Assembly: GCA_000277445.1 (NCBI GenBank)
Contig: AJWJ01000094.1
Coordinates: 1 to 58,061 of the forward strand
DNA from: Polysphondylium violaceum
Taxonomy: Eukaryota; Evosea; Eumycetozoa; Dictyosteliales; Dictyosteliaceae
DNA: 58,061 nt
Direction: 5' to 3'
The position numbers and the translations under genes were made by a program. Numbering within the stretch: position 1 is the first letter of the stretch; every line of letters begins with the position of its first letter. This document shows, piece after piece, positions 33,331 through 45,834 of this stretch. Under the pieces are notes generated by a model that saw only the letters and a program-made list of their open reading frames with translations, had not been told where the DNA came from and made no database searches.

Positions 33331-33866
33331 ATCTTTCTCTATGTGTCTCTGGTGCGGGTGTTTATATTTCCTGTGGTGATGATCGAAACTAATAATAAAA
33401 ATGTGAAAATTTTTTTTGTTTGAAAAATAGAAAAAAAAAATAAAAAAAAATAAAAAAAATAAAAAATATATATTATTAATTATCTATGGTTAAAGATATC
33501 TGCATCTTTAATATTGATGAATTTGTATTCAAAAGAAAACCTAAATTTTCACTTCTCTTGCCAACTTACTTAACCACGGACCAAATCGGGACAGAATTCT
33601 ACTATTATTTTAATAGAATTCCATTGGTATTTAACTCAAAAATTTTCCATTAAATCTTGGATAAAATTGTGTCTACTTCTATTTTTGTTGTTTAGAATAT
33701 ATTTATAGCTTCTGAGCAAAACGTCAAAGTAAAAAGATAAGTTTGAGAGATATTTATTGAGTAATATTTTATCCTGAAATGTGAGAAAACAATATTAAAT
33801 AGTGCACAAAAAACAATAATACCATACAAATACATGGTTTGTAAAGAAAAACAACAAAGAATTTAT
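33331..33866. promoter_or_regulatory. MED16 promoter region and 3' flank of the LRR-pseudokinase gene
   Basis: AT-rich DNA with A-runs near 33430-33465. Two small inverted repeats are visible: TTAAAGAT (33490-33497) with ATCTTTAA (33504-33511), and GAATTCTA (33594-33601) with TAGAATTC (33614-33621). No reading frame. Confidence 0.45.
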
Positions 33867-36800
33867 TTATTCTAATAATGACAAGATTTTTTTAGAGGCC
33901 AAGGCAATGGATCTTGATTGAGAGTTTTGTAAGATTTGAAGGGGGAATTGAATACCGGCATTGATCAAATATTGTTTGTTTAATGGTTTTTGTGCCAAAA
34001 TTAAAGTGGATTTGATGGCCAATGTCTTGAATACCTCTTGATCTTTCTCTAGATTGTCAGTGATAAATTCAAAGACTTTGATGTTTTCTCTCATGATGGA
34101 TTGAGCCATTTCGTCAAAGGCAAAGAAGCTGATTGCCCAAAGTAGACGTTCATTGCAGTCGTTGTTGGTGCTCTTGTAGTTGATCAAGTGTTTGAGGACA
34201 CCTTTTTGTAACAATACAGAACGACATTCGTTGTTGGCCGAGAGCCAAGAGATGGTGGCGATGGCTTCCTCTTTGATGGCGGTGCTCTTTTCCGAAAGAT
34301 ATTCGACCAAGATGGAAAGAATAGAGAATAATTGGGTCACAGACAATTTGTTGGCATTCAATCTAGCGGTGCCACTAATGAATTTCAAGGCATTCAATTT
34401 GATTTCGTGGTTGTTGCTATTGGCAATCAAGAGAGTGGATATGACAGAGAAAATCATTGTAGAGTCTAACGATTCCAAACTCGAGGTGTGGTTGGAGAAC
34501 AAGGTCAACACATACAAGATTTGAATGATAATGTGGCTACTAACGGTCGACTTGGAGAGTAATTCCACCAATCTTGGAATGATTTGACGGAGAATGTTTC
34601 TCGACTGTTCGTGGTGGACCAAAGAGTAGGTGATTGACAAGACACCATTCAAAATATCATCGGTTTGGTTGTAGGTGATAAATTTGACTAAATGATCAAC
34701 ACCTCGGCAATTGAAAAATATGGTGATGTCTGATTGATTCTTTAAGAGAGAGCCAAGAGATTCAAATATCAAGCACAATATTTCATTGTTGGAGTGATTT
34801 CCGATGGAATTATTGGAATAGGATTCCATTTGAGCGACCAATATGTCAATGCAATTGGACTGAACCATAAGGTTTCTAAATTCTTGGTCCTTGCTCATGT
34901 TTTGTACAATCTTTAATGTATGTAGACGAAGGAGTTTTTGTGGGGATGCAAGCAATTCCATCAATTTAGAAATCATATCGGCATCGAGTAATTGTTGTTT
35001 GCAGGCTGGATTTGTAATCAAACAACACAAGGCCAATAATGCACGCATAGAGAGACCGTTTTGAGGGGAATCCATCATTTCAATCAACAAAGGCACCGAT
35101 CCATTCTCGATAAAGAATCTTTGGTTCTCGGTATCCAACAATACACGAGACAATGCGCCAACAACTTGACTAACAATGTTTTCATTGTCAGAGCCAAGTA
35201 ATGCCAACAGGGGCTCAAGTAAGCCACTGTGACGAACTTGTTCAAGCTGTTGTTCGTCGGCCAAGACAGACAACAATTTAATCGATGCCAACACAATAGA
35301 CAACTCTTGACTATTGATAAACTGTTTTAATGGGACAAAACCACCGGAACTAATAAACTCGTTGGAGAGGGTTTCGTTGGTGCACAATGAATACAATACA
35401 CGCAATATTTGCTCCTTTACATCAAAAGGTAAAAAGGCGCCGCCATTGTTGGCAATCTTGACCAAATTGCTCATCATGCCAATGCCAATGATGTGTTGAT
35501 GGTTCTCTGGCGAGCTGAGATTCTCGAGGGCCTTGAGGGCCTTTTTGACAGAGTCTGGAGAGGGATCAAACAACATAGAGGTAATCTTTTCCAACACCAA
35601 GTTCATCTTTTTCTTTAATTGACCAGTTTCAGAGAATTGATGTTTGGCTTGATGGGTAATAGTTGGGCCATAGCCATTATTGCCACTATTGCTACCATTG
35701 TTGTTGCCAGTGATTGGAATGGGGGAAGAAATAACTTGGTTAGGCTTAGCAGTAGGCGAGACAGCAAAGATTCTTTGGAATGGTTGTGAAAGAATCTTGG
35801 AGATGGTGAGAAAAGTGGGACGACTGCTGGCATCGGGATTCCAGCATGCACGAATCAAACGATTGAAAACAGTTGGAATGGCGTCAGAGAGTTCAGGACG
35901 ATGGCCTGAGGTGATGTACTCTTTGATACGGCTGTTTTGTACGTCGGCAAAGGGAGAGACACGGCTAAACAATTGCCACAACAACATACCAAAACTAAAT
36001 TGATCAGAGAGTTGGTCGTACGAGTTGCATGAGCTGTTGAATAGCTCGGGTGCCATGTAGGCGTTACCGTGTTGGCCAGTGTTGTACACAGAGTCTTTGA
36101 TAAAGCAGAAAGCGTAATCGCCAACCAACACACGACCGCCCTCCTTGTGCTCAACAATCACATTGCTGGGCTTCAAGGCTCTGTGGATGGTGTCGTGTTG
36201 GTGGAGATAGACCATGGCTCTTGAGACAGAGTAGGACACACGATGGATAAATTCATTGGACACTTGGAACTGTTGGTTGTCCAACAACTGCTGCAACGAG
36301 CTGGTTCCGTTGGATGGATGGGTGTTGACAATGTAGATGTTGTTATCGACACAGCAACCAACGACAGGTACCAAGTTTTCGTGCACCAACTGTTTGACAT
36401 GAGTGACCTCGTTTTTGAATTGGTTGAGGAACTGATCAGAGAATCTTTGTATTCTCAGTTTCTTGAGCAACACTGAATTAGTCTTGTCTATTCTGCCTGT
36501 GTAGCAATCACCAAAGGTGCCCATACCCAACTTGGCGCCCACTTGAACAGAAGAGTGTGGTACAATCCATGGATCCAAACCAAACGACATGGAACTGGGT
36601 GGTGGTAAACTTGGTTGACAAGTGATGATTGTAGTTGGTGTTGAGGATTGATATGGTGGTTGTTGTTGTTGTTGTGGTGGTTGTTGTTTGGCAACAACAT
36701 TACTATTATCAGCAACTGGTGTTGCTTTAACATTTGCATTGCTCTTACTGGTGTTGCTGTAAGCTTGAATCATTTCATCCAAAGCAGAGGATGCAGACTC

Positions 36801-39472
36801 GACTTGTTCCAATGGGGACTCTTCCTTTTTGACGATATTGGACAACAATGATTTTGGAATGGTTGGCTTGGTGTGTTGTTGTTCAACGACCTTGGGTGGC
36901 TCCTCTTCCTCCATCATTGGTGGTGGTTGTGGAATTGGTGCTGCTACTGCAACGGTAGTGGCAGCGACAGTTTCCAAGACCTCTACTTTTTCTACTTGCT
37001 CTTCTTGCTCAACAACTGGTGGAGTAACAACAGCAGCTGGTTTAACAACTGGAAGAGCAAATGTATTCTCGATATCTGCCAATGCCTTTTCCATTTCTAA
37101 ATTAAAGTGGTCGATATCAATTGCACCATTCTCTGTCAAAGTAACAATTGGTTTAGGTAATGTGTTTTCCAATTTATGTGTTGGTGGTGGTGTAGTAGGA
37201 GTAGCTGTAGTAGCTGGTGTTTTAGCAACAACAGGAACAGTAGGTGGTGATACTGGAGCAGCTGGTGTTTTGGCAACCAATGGTTTAATGACTGGACTAG
37301 TACCAGGGGCTGGTTTAATGACTGGACTAGTGCCAGGGGCTGGTTTGATTGGTACCTTTTTAATAATCATCTTACCAGGTGGTTTGGCTGGTAGTGCAAT
37401 TGGTGTTGAAGGGGTAGGGGTAGTGGATGGAGTTGTTGTTGCTGGTGGCTTAACAGCAAATGGTTTAGCAACTGGTGTTGGTGTAGTTTTAGCGGCAACA
37501 GATGGTGATTCGTTCTCTGATATCTTTTTCCAAATATCTTTGGTGGCAGAGAATTGCTGAGTCTTGACTTCAATGGCTGGATTAGTGGCTTCGGATTTAG
37601 TGGTTCTTGGGATTGGTGATTTCTTGATTGTGGCCACTGGCGATGGTACTTTAACTTGCTCTGTAGTGGTGGTAGTGGTAGTGGTAGTAATAGGAGTAGA
37701 AGGCTGAATAATTTCAGAACTTTTATCGAGTTTAATGGTTGGCAATAATGATTCGCTTGAAGATTCTTTGACAATCGACATGGTTGGGTTGCTGACTTGC
37801 GAGATACTCATTGTGTCGACAACAGAGGCCACTTGAAGTACTTCTTCGTCTTGGTCTTCGATAGAGATGGCAACGCTGAGTCTTTGCTCAAAGGGTGACA
37901 TGACAGGTGGCATTTCGTCTTCTTCGGGAACGACAATCGACGAGATTACAGGGACGACAACGGCGGGCGATGCGGCAGCAGCAGGTGACTCGCCATTGGC
38001 GGCAACAGGCTCGGCTACTGAAGATACGGTGAATGAGGACGACGAGGAGGAGATGGTTGTGGTCATGGATTGCAATTCATCGGGAATCGAGTCCTCGACG
38101 ATGGCTCTATAGAGAAGGTCCAAGTACAGCTTTTGGTCCAACACCGAGGTGAAGGTGCTAAAGTCTGCGTTGGGGGATGGCAATTCATTGAGGATCATGT
38201 CCAAGTAGGACATGGACTGCTCCCTGGTGAGGTCACTGGCCGATACGGGTGGATTGGAGGTCGTTGATGTCGTGGATCTGACGCTGCCAAAGTCGGTACT
38301 ATCAGAGCCTGGACTGGCCTTTCTGGCGGGCGATGCAGATGGAGTGTCTTCGTTGGTCAATTTCATATTGGGAATAGCCATTGGGGCAGACACGGGAATG
38401 GGTGGAGTGGAGCCCTCTGCAGCGGCAGCAAGCGATGCATTGATGTTTGGTATATTGGACGAAGACGACGAGATGGATGGAGCAGAGCCCATAAACACAT
38501 CGGTGGAACGAGAGAGGGAACTAGACAACTTGGGCGACATGCCCATGCCCACCAACGATGGCTTTCGTTGAACAAAACTTGCTCTGCCCACAGGGGTTGG
38601 CTGTTGTTGTTGTTGCTGCAATAGCTGCTGTTGCTGGATCTGTTGCAACTTTACCCAAAATCCGTCGGCCTCGAGTTTGGCGGCCTTGGTACGCTCCTCT
38701 TTGGTGACAGTAGTCCAATTGAGATACTTTAACTTGGGCAACTCGTTGATGACGTAGAGTCTAAACTCATCAACTCGCTTCTCAATGGGATTGTTTTCAA
38801 ACGACAAGAACTCCAACGTCTTTATCTTTTTGATTGGGTCCATTACCTTTTTACCAAAATCGCCCAATGTAAAGCAAATGTTGTTTGACGAGAGATCCAA
38901 CACCTTGAGTGACTTTAACTTGGCAAGGTGTTCAAATCCCTCGACCAGTCTATTTCCACTGAGATCAATGTTTATCAATTTCTTGCAGTCACCCAGATCA
39001 CTGAGATGATCCAATCTATTATTACAACATCCTAAATAAACCAACGAACTTAACCCAACCAATGAAACATCGACTAAATTGTTTTTATGTAATATCAATC
39101 TCTTTAACTTTGTGAGATGTGATAAAGATGATATTTCAATCAATGAATTTGATGACAAATCCAATCTATTATCGATTATTTGAATATGTTATTAATACAC
39201 TCTATCTGTATCCAAACAACAAGAACAACAACTACTTACTCTTTAACAACATTTGTACATGACTTCATAAAATCATCAGACTCTAATTGATAGTAACCCT
39301 CACTAAAGTCCAAGAATATGGGGAATGTGACCTTTTGAAAGGTGTTTCTTACATCCTTTTGTGTATAATTTGTGATGACTGTTCCATCGTTGGATGATGG
39401 CAATTTGGTGATATTTCTCACCTTACCTTCTTTGGGCTCTCCTGGTAATTTGAATGAATTTTTTAATGACAT
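33867..39472 (-). CDS. LRR, TKL pseudokinase and armadillo-repeat protein
   Basis: Two exons, 39472-39240 and 39165-33867; 1843 residues. Order: a unique N-terminus; leucine-rich repeats (about 60-210: LDLSSNSL, LKRLILHKNNL, LKVLDLSSNNI); a long Ser/Thr/Pro-rich region with a Gln run; a TKL-type kinase domain (about 950-1215); and armadillo/HEAT-like repeats to the end (about 1255-1843). The kinase keeps its glycine loop (GMGTFG) and a VAIK-type lysine (SVLLKKL). The catalytic HRD motif reads IHRALKPSN, with Ala at 1074 in place of the catalytic Asp, and DFG reads DYA (Asp1094). It is probably catalytically dead and acts as a scaffold joining LRR and armadillo partners. The domain order suggests signalling or cytoskeletal adaptor work. 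I know no named ortholog. Confidence 0.85.
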
Positions 39473-40541
39473 TTTATAATACTAGGATATGTGTATAGAT
39501 GTATAATAAATATAGAATATAAATCTATGATTTATAGATAGATATAAAAGCTTGCTATGTGTTTGTTATTACTATGACTACTATATTACAGTTGTGTGTG
39601 TATGTGTGTATCTACTCTTATTGATATTATATTTAATAATAATAATAATTTTGATTGGTGTTATTAGCGTGGATGGTGAAAAACGTAGAGGGGGGTGGGG
39701 ATAGATGAGGCTTTTGAGAGATAGTGATTGAGAACAAAAGATGGGATACCAGCAAGATGATAGGTAATATTACAAGTATATTAGTATCCAGATATAAACC
39801 GATACTTGAAGGGAGATTGTTGTTATAGATATTGTGTGTGTGAGTCGGTGTGAATGTGTGTGGTAATAATAATACAATTCAATAATAGAGTGTGGGGGGC
39901 GGTGTGTGTAGGGGTGGAAAAAGAGTGTGAGTGTGTGATAATGTGTTGCTATGGAAATCTTGAAGAGGTGGTGATCCTTCAATTCGAGGTAGAAAGTGTA
40001 CGTTGTGTAGCGATACAAATAATAAAATAAAAATAAATATAAAAAATAGATTTATAAATACACAAAAAGGACCTTTATGTGTTTGAGTGTGATAGAAATA
40101 CAGAGTTTGTGTGACACACAATACAATACAGAAAATCGAATGATGCGCAATGTCTGATTTTTTCAATTAGTAAAAAAAAAAAATCTAAAAAAAAAAAAGT
40201 ACTTTTTAGATTTGATTTATAATCACTTTTTTTCAGTGTAACGGCCACATATGGTTACAAAAAGATAATCCCTTTTCTTAATATATATTATATATTATTC
40301 AAAGTTGATTTAATAGAAATAAATATTTACTACTGTTACAACTACTACAACTATCATCTCTCAATCTCATCTCATCTATCCATCTATTTGTCTGAGAGCT
40401 GTCTTTTTTTAAAAAATTTTTTTAAATTTTTTTTTAAAAATTTTTCAAGTGGACATGTGTGGGCACGCAAAGTGCTTGCATCATTTCACAAACACAACAT
40501 AACATACACAAATTGTAACATTATCACACACTCTATACACC
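39473..40541. promoter_or_regulatory. Divergent promoter region of the LRR-pseudokinase gene and MOB1
   Basis: Just over 1 kb of AT-rich DNA with GT-rich patches (39590-39615, 39830-39935) and long A/T tracts (40165-40200, 40405-40445). Nothing looks coding in either direction. The apparent minus-strand frames here are low-complexity. Confidence 0.5.
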
Positions 40542-41357
40542 ATGAATATATTTGGGTAGGTAGTAGTATACACACATGTGCGCACAGTGATGTTGACCAA
40601 ACTAACCATACTACGACATAACTTAGAAAAAAGAGTCAAACATTTAAACCTAAAAAGAACATTCAAGAAGGTTCGAAACAATATCACTTAAAACAATATG
40701 CTGAGGCAACTTTAGGTAGTGGTAATCTTAGATTAGCCGTATCTCTACCTGCTGGTGAAGATGTAAATGAATGGTTAGCTGTAAATAGTATGTTGAGAAT
40801 AGGGTAGTGATACACTACTCTTTACACAAACAAACAAACAAACAACAAACATATATTAATCATAATAATCATATCACAATAATAATATAGCTGTAGATTT
40901 TTTCAATCAAATTAATATGCTATACGGGACAATTACAGAGTTTTGTACACCCTCTGAATGTCCAGTCATGTCAGCAGGACCTAAATATGAATATCATTGG
41001 GCAGATGGAACTACAGTAAAGAAAGCAATTAAAGTGAGTGCACCAGAATATGTAGATTATTTAATGACATGGGTACAGACTCAATTGGATGATGAAAATA
41101 TCTTTCCGAGCAAGATTGGTGTTATGTTTCCCAAAAACTTTCAATCTATTGTAAAAACTATATTCAAGCGTTTGTTTAGAGTCTATGCTCATATCTATCA
41201 TTCACACTTTCAAAAGATTGTCAATCTTGGTGAAGAAGCCCATCTCAATACATCGTTAAAACACTTTATCTATTTTATTCAAGAATTTAATTTAGTAGAC
41301 AAAAAGGAATTGGGTCCATTAAATGAATTAATCGATAGTTTATTAAAGAATCCTTAA
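40542..41357 (+). CDS. mob1: MOB1 kinase activator
   Basis: Three exons: 40542-40555 (only four full codons), 40627-40787 and 40891-41357; 213 residues. It is nearly collinear with animal MOB1: [12 protein letters not shown] at the start, then [54 protein letters not shown] and HLNTSLKHF. The zinc site is complete: Cys77, Cys82, His159 and His164. MOB1 binds and activates NDR/LATS kinases of the Hippo and mitotic-exit type pathways, and dictyostelid NDR-type kinases would be its partners in cytokinesis. The tiny first exon was placed because it supplies the expected MNIFGKKSQTF start. Confidence 0.92.
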
Positions 41358-41596
41358 GCAACAGCAAACAGACAAACAAACAAACAACTAACTAGCAGCA
41401 GGTAACAAATAATAACAAATTCTTTAGCATCAAATTTGAAAAAAAAAGTTGAAAAAAAAAAAAAAAAAAAAAAAACCTTAAAATTGACCCTTCAATCAAT
41501 AGTTATATTTAGAATCTATAATAACAATAACAATACCAATAACACTATCCTTTTTTTGTACATTAAATAAAATCTTAAATGAAAATAATATAATTT

Positions 41597-42935
41597 TTAT
41601 TTAAATAAATCAAAATCATCATCATCGGTATCGTCATTTGGAGTGGGATAAATGTATTTGAGCAAATGGGTGAAATTGGTTTCAATTGGATCTTGATTGT
41701 TGAGTAGTGGATTCAAAGCCAAGTCTGGCAATGACAAGAGTAGTTTGCGACAAGCCGATGCAACATTATCGGGTGATTTTTGAAACATAGAAGGTGAGTA
41801 ATTGATTTCCAATAAATAGGGATGACCTTGTTGGTCAAATATAAAGTCCAGGCCAAACAAAGAGAATCCAATATGTCTGAGTTGATTGAGTTTTTCAATA
41901 AGATTTGAAAATACATGTTTGGTTGCTTTCTCTAAACTGGCCACCATAGTGTCACTGTCGGCCAACTCTGAGAGAAGGAATATGTTTTTGTGATTGGGAT
42001 CACAATTGATTTGGTAGCAAAAGTTTGTCAATTGTGATTTCTTTTCCAAGTTGCCAGTGGTACCAGTGGTTTGAATGTATTGTGAACTTGTTGATCTCAC
42101 GATATATTCATCAAATAGATATACATTGGTTTGTTTTTGATTGAATACCATCACTACATTGACTCTAACATCAAACTTATGTCCATTTAATAGTTTTGGT
42201 ATCACCTCTTTTTGTAATAAATATCGAGGAAACTTTTCTTGATTATTAGATTGTTGTTGTTCGTGTTGTTTATGTTGTTGATCTATATATTCTAAAGCAC
42301 TTTCAATATTTGGAAATAATTCAATTCCTTCTCCTTTATTCTTTAAAGGATCTTTTAAAAATAACACTACATATGGAAAAAGTTTAGTATTGGGATAGGG
42401 TATCCAGAATAATCATGCTACTAATACTCCACTTACCATTATTGTTTATATTTTCATTTACATTGTTGAATGAATTTGAACAAACATATTGTTTACCTTT
42501 TTTATCAAAAAGAATGGTTGGAACGGCATAAGGAGAATTCAAATTGATTAAAGTTTTATAGAGTAGATATTTATCAGATATTAGTTGGTAACCAGGTACA
42601 GCGTTTCTAATGATAGAGTGGGCGGGTATTTCTCTACAATTCTCATAACGTTTTCTATCATTTTCACCATATTTATCATCGTTTTCATAACAATAAGCAT
42701 TTCTAATATGAGAGATATTATCATTTCTCTCGATAGACAGATTTGTGTAGAGTAATGGTACCATTGAGGTATCTGTACATTCACCACAAATTCTAAGAGT
42801 ATCTTGAAAATCTTTTCCTACAGGGGCAGTGTGTGCATCAACGCGTACCCAATCATCTTGTTTCTTAAAGTACAATTCTTCAAATAATCTAAAGTATGCT
42901 AATTTTCCAGAAATATCATAGCCTTTTAATACCAT
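41597..42935 (-). CDS. Tubulin-tyrosine-ligase-like (TTL/TTLL) protein
   Basis: Two exons, 42935-42437 and 42366-41597; 422 residues. The ATP-grasp features of the TTL family are in order: VLFLKDPLKNKGEGI (nucleotide-binding loop), LLQKEVIPKLL, GHKFDVRV, LTN-type (SQLTNFCYQ), then LFGLDFIFD and YLLEINYSPS, where the final Glu-x-Asn binds metal. The N-terminal part resembles the TTL domain before the ATP-grasp core (NAVPGYQLISDKYLLYKTL). Such enzymes ligate Tyr, Glu or Gly to tubulin or other proteins. The length and the absence of extra domains are closest to TTL or a short TTLL such as TTLL12. Which amino acid is added cannot be told. The tail is acidic (DDTDDDDFD). Confidence 0.8.
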
Positions 42936-43369
42936 TTCACAGGAATTCCTACAGTTTTGTGGATATTAATATCATTCAGTTAATTCGTTTGGGTAAAAAA
43001 AAACAAGAATGAAAAATTCGAATCTTTTTTTTTAAAAGAAAAAAAAATGAAAAATCAGAGTTTGAGTTGATGGGGAGTGATACTCATAATAATAACTTTA
43101 TTGAGTTAAAAGTTGGTTTTCTCTCTTCTCGAGTGAGTGTAAAAAATTTTATTATCTCCACTCTAGTGTGATTAGAGTTTAATTCGGCACCAAAACAAGC
43201 CCAAGTAGATTTTTAAGAATTAATTAAATTTAAAATAATATTACAAACATAATTATTATACATTCTTTATTTCCTGTTCATATTCAAAAATGTACAATAT
43301 AAGAATTGGTCATAAACTCGATGGTTGTTTAGGTAACCTTTATCAAGAGAGTTGAACGGGATTTTGGAA
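42936..43369. other. Intergenic
   Basis: AT-rich DNA with A-runs near 43020-43050: promoter of the TTL-like gene and 3' flank of the ankyrin-type gene. Apparent frames reaching into 43267-43503 are out-of-frame with the real gene. Confidence 0.55.
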
Positions 43370-45625
43370 TTACTGGTTTGGTATCCTGCCATTTGAGGTT
43401 TTGGGCTTGGTATTCGGTGGGTTAGGAAGGGGGATTGGGACGAGTTTGTATCTCTCGAGATAATGGAGTGTCGATAAAGGTATTTTATTTGAGCAGCTAT
43501 CATTCATGTCTCTCGATTTCTCCAAGAGTCGTTTAATTTGGTCGGAACTGAAATCGTCTTTGACCAATAAATTATTGATCCTCAGATGATGTATGTAGAG
43601 CAACGATTGGTTATCTTTTAGCAATTGGAGCATCACTCGGGGATTGGCAAAAATTCTTTTGCTACCATAACAGAATCTATTGCACACAAAGTAGTCTACT
43701 TTTTGCAAAGAGTCTCTATGGTGGTCTTTGATGTAGCCAAGCATATAGGCATCATTGTTTGAGACAAAATGAGTGACAAACGCTTTGATGGTGAGGTGAA
43801 TGTCCAAACTCTTGTTTTGTGTCACAAATTTAAAGTTGGACACACAATCTGAATACCTGCAGCCATAGGGGACCAACTGGATGGCTCCCACCGATTGTTT
43901 GTGGTCCAGTCCATACAAGAGTGTTTTTGTTTGAGCAATGAATGTGGGAATGTATGAAACTCTTTGGAATGGTGCATATGTTTCAATCAATTGGATGTAC
44001 TCATGATTACCATAATGGAGGGCACATTGGATCAAAGGGTGAATGTGTATTTCAAAAGAAGAGTCTACAGAGACATTGATGGCCAGAATCTTTAATATGA
44101 ACTCCAAAAAATCATAGCTACCCTTGGTTTTACACAAAGTGAGCAACAACATAGATTGTGTAATGACATTGTCTCTGAAATGCTGAAGATAATACTCTAA
44201 TTCATCATAGTGTTTGTTGGCAAATGCCTTGAATAAATATGAGGTATTTACCGTAAAGTTTGGTCGGCCATCTTGTAGATTGGGCAGGGCAATACGATTG
44301 AAGCATTGTACCAGTAACTCTAGTTGGCCATTCATGATAAGCTCACCAAAGAGAAATATCTTGTCACAATGCTCATATCCCAACCTGCCTTGTGGGATCT
44401 CTTTGATAATGTTTAAAGCAACATTCCAATATCCATTTCTAACCGCACAAATTAAAGTATCTTTGGTTGGGGTTTTTGTTGGAAAATAGAGAGCATCATA
44501 CTGACCTGTAACCAATGCTACATCCATTGCTCTCCTTGATAGTTTTTGATAGGCTGATGGCACAAGTGTTTTATAATACTTGACCAACTCTATATTACCC
44601 GATGCAACGATAAAATCCTCCAACTTGCGATTGATTGTTGATTTATCTACAACTATATATAATCTCTTGAATAGCTCGAAATGACCTTTCCCAGCAATAC
44701 TATACAATGCTTGATTGTTTTTGATGAATAGATGTGGACAATTCTCGACTAGATACTCTAGTACTTGAATATAATTCTCTCTTTTGAATAATAACTTTAA
44801 ATGGTTACTATCACAGTGCATGTATCCATTCTCTACCAATAACTTAATCATAGCAAAATGAGAATTTGATACGGCATCATTCATAAGGGGTACATGACGA
44901 GCAATACGTAGATACGGTAGTGATAATACAAATGCCACCAAATCCACACTATTACTAACAACAGCATTACATACACCATCCAGTGCAATCTTGTATCTCT
45001 TTGACAATAAATACTCTACAATTTGTTTACTACCCGATCGACAAGCTAAATCCACTATTGTCTTGCTATTATCTGCTTGAGAGGTATAACGATGTGTTTT
45101 GTATCGAATATATCCATTCACATTGCTAAACAACTCTGGTTTGTAGTTGTACAACTTTACAAATACATTGTAATCGTGATTATGTTTGAGAAACTCTATG
45201 ATTGCACTATAGTCTATTGGCTGTGCCTGATACAATGGATGCATGATCTTGTCTACCAACAGGCCAAAATGTTTGTATTTACTCATCCATTTATGACTCA
45301 CACATATATCATGATATCTTCTTGCTGAGCCAAATGTAAACTCACAAGGATCTACATGTGATCTAGTTCGGCGCAACAGTACTGCCAACTGTGATATTTT
45401 CTTATCTAATCTATAATTATCACAATCAAGACCACTATCATTTCCTCGAGCATTTCTAAATATCTCTTCTCTCAAGAAAACATTACTCCATATTTTTTGA
45501 AACAATTGTTCATGTATTGGTATATTACGACTAATGTTCTTACTCCTATTTTTTTTACTCCTTCTCTTATTTCTATAGTTACTTTTGTTGTTTGTATAAT
45601 ATTTTTTATTATTATTACTATTCAT
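43370..45625 (-). CDS. Dictyostelid ankyrin-type repeat protein
   Basis: An intronless 751-residue protein. The N-terminus is very basic and Asn-rich (NNKSNYRNKRRSKKNRSK), perhaps a nucleic-acid or nuclear-import segment. The segment EQLFQKIWSNVFLREEIF resembles the lead-in helix of the large dictyostelid family of degenerate ankyrin proteins. The body is a chain of about 30-35-residue helical units with divergent ankyrin logic (TIVDLACRSGSKQIVEYLLSK, HFAMIKLLVENGYMH, NIELVKYYKTL). It has no catalytic motif. These genes are numerous and fast-evolving in dictyostelids and mostly of unknown function. The call of repeat class is solid; function is unknown. Confidence 0.7.
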   Translation of the reverse strand: MNSNNNKKYYTNNKSNYRNKRRSKKNRSKNISRNIPIHEQLFQKIWSNVFLREEIFRNARGNDSGLDCDNYRLDKKISQLAVLLRRTRSHVDPCEFTFGSARRYHDICVSHKWMSKYKHFGLLVDKIMHPLYQAQPIDYSAIIEFLKHNHDYNVFVKLYNYKPELFSNVNGYIRYKTHRYTSQADNSKTIVDLACRSGSKQIVEYLLSKRYKIALDGVCNAVVSNSVDLVAFVLSLPYLRIARHVPLMNDAVSNSHFAMIKLLVENGYMHCDSNHLKLLFKRENYIQVLEYLVENCPHLFIKNNQALYSIAGKGHFELFKRLYIVVDKSTINRKLEDFIVASGNIELVKYYKTLVPSAYQKLSRRAMDVALVTGQYDALYFPTKTPTKDTLICAVRNGYWNVALNIIKEIPQGRLGYEHCDKIFLFGELIMNGQLELLVQCFNRIALPNLQDGRPNFTVNTSYLFKAFANKHYDELEYYLQHFRDNVITQSMLLLTLCKTKGSYDFLEFILKILAINVSVDSSFEIHIHPLIQCALHYGNHEYIQLIETYAPFQRVSYIPTFIAQTKTLLYGLDHKQSVGAIQLVPYGCRYSDCVSNFKFVTQNKSLDIHLTIKAFVTHFVSNNDAYMLGYIKDHHRDSLQKVDYFVCNRFCYGSKRIFANPRVMLQLLKDNQSLLYIHHLRINNLLVKDDFSSDQIKRLLEKSRDMNDSCSNKIPLSTLHYLERYKLVPIPLPNPPNTKPKTSNGRIPNQ

Positions 45626-45834
45626 TATATCCCCTGTTAACGCTCATGTGACATTTGTAATTCTATCAGCCTCAGGGTGAAAAACAGGGAGGAAAAAAAA
45701 ATTAAAATCTTCTTTTTCAATGAAATAATAAGTATTGCATATTTGTGACTAATCAAAAGTATATTTACAATGTATATATTAAATAGGGGAGAGATTTATT
45801 ATTATTAATAATGTTTAAATCAACATTTAATGAT
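45626..45834. other. Short intergenic spacer
   Basis: About 200 bases of AT-rich DNA separating the ankyrin-type gene's start from the 3' end of the BAG-like gene. No feature seen. Confidence 0.5.

Noticed and set aside
36243-37560. Plus-strand frames over the LRR-pseudokinase gene
   Set aside because: Shadows of the Pro/Thr-rich coding strand; no family resemblance.
39770-40166. Minus-strand frames with Tyr/His/Thr-rich content
   Set aside because: They arise from GT-rich simple sequence and lack domain-like content.
40671-40681. GGTTCGAAAC resembling a tRNA B box
   Set aside because: Lies inside the MOB1 coding exon with no cloverleaf around it. No convincing tRNA was found anywhere in the window.
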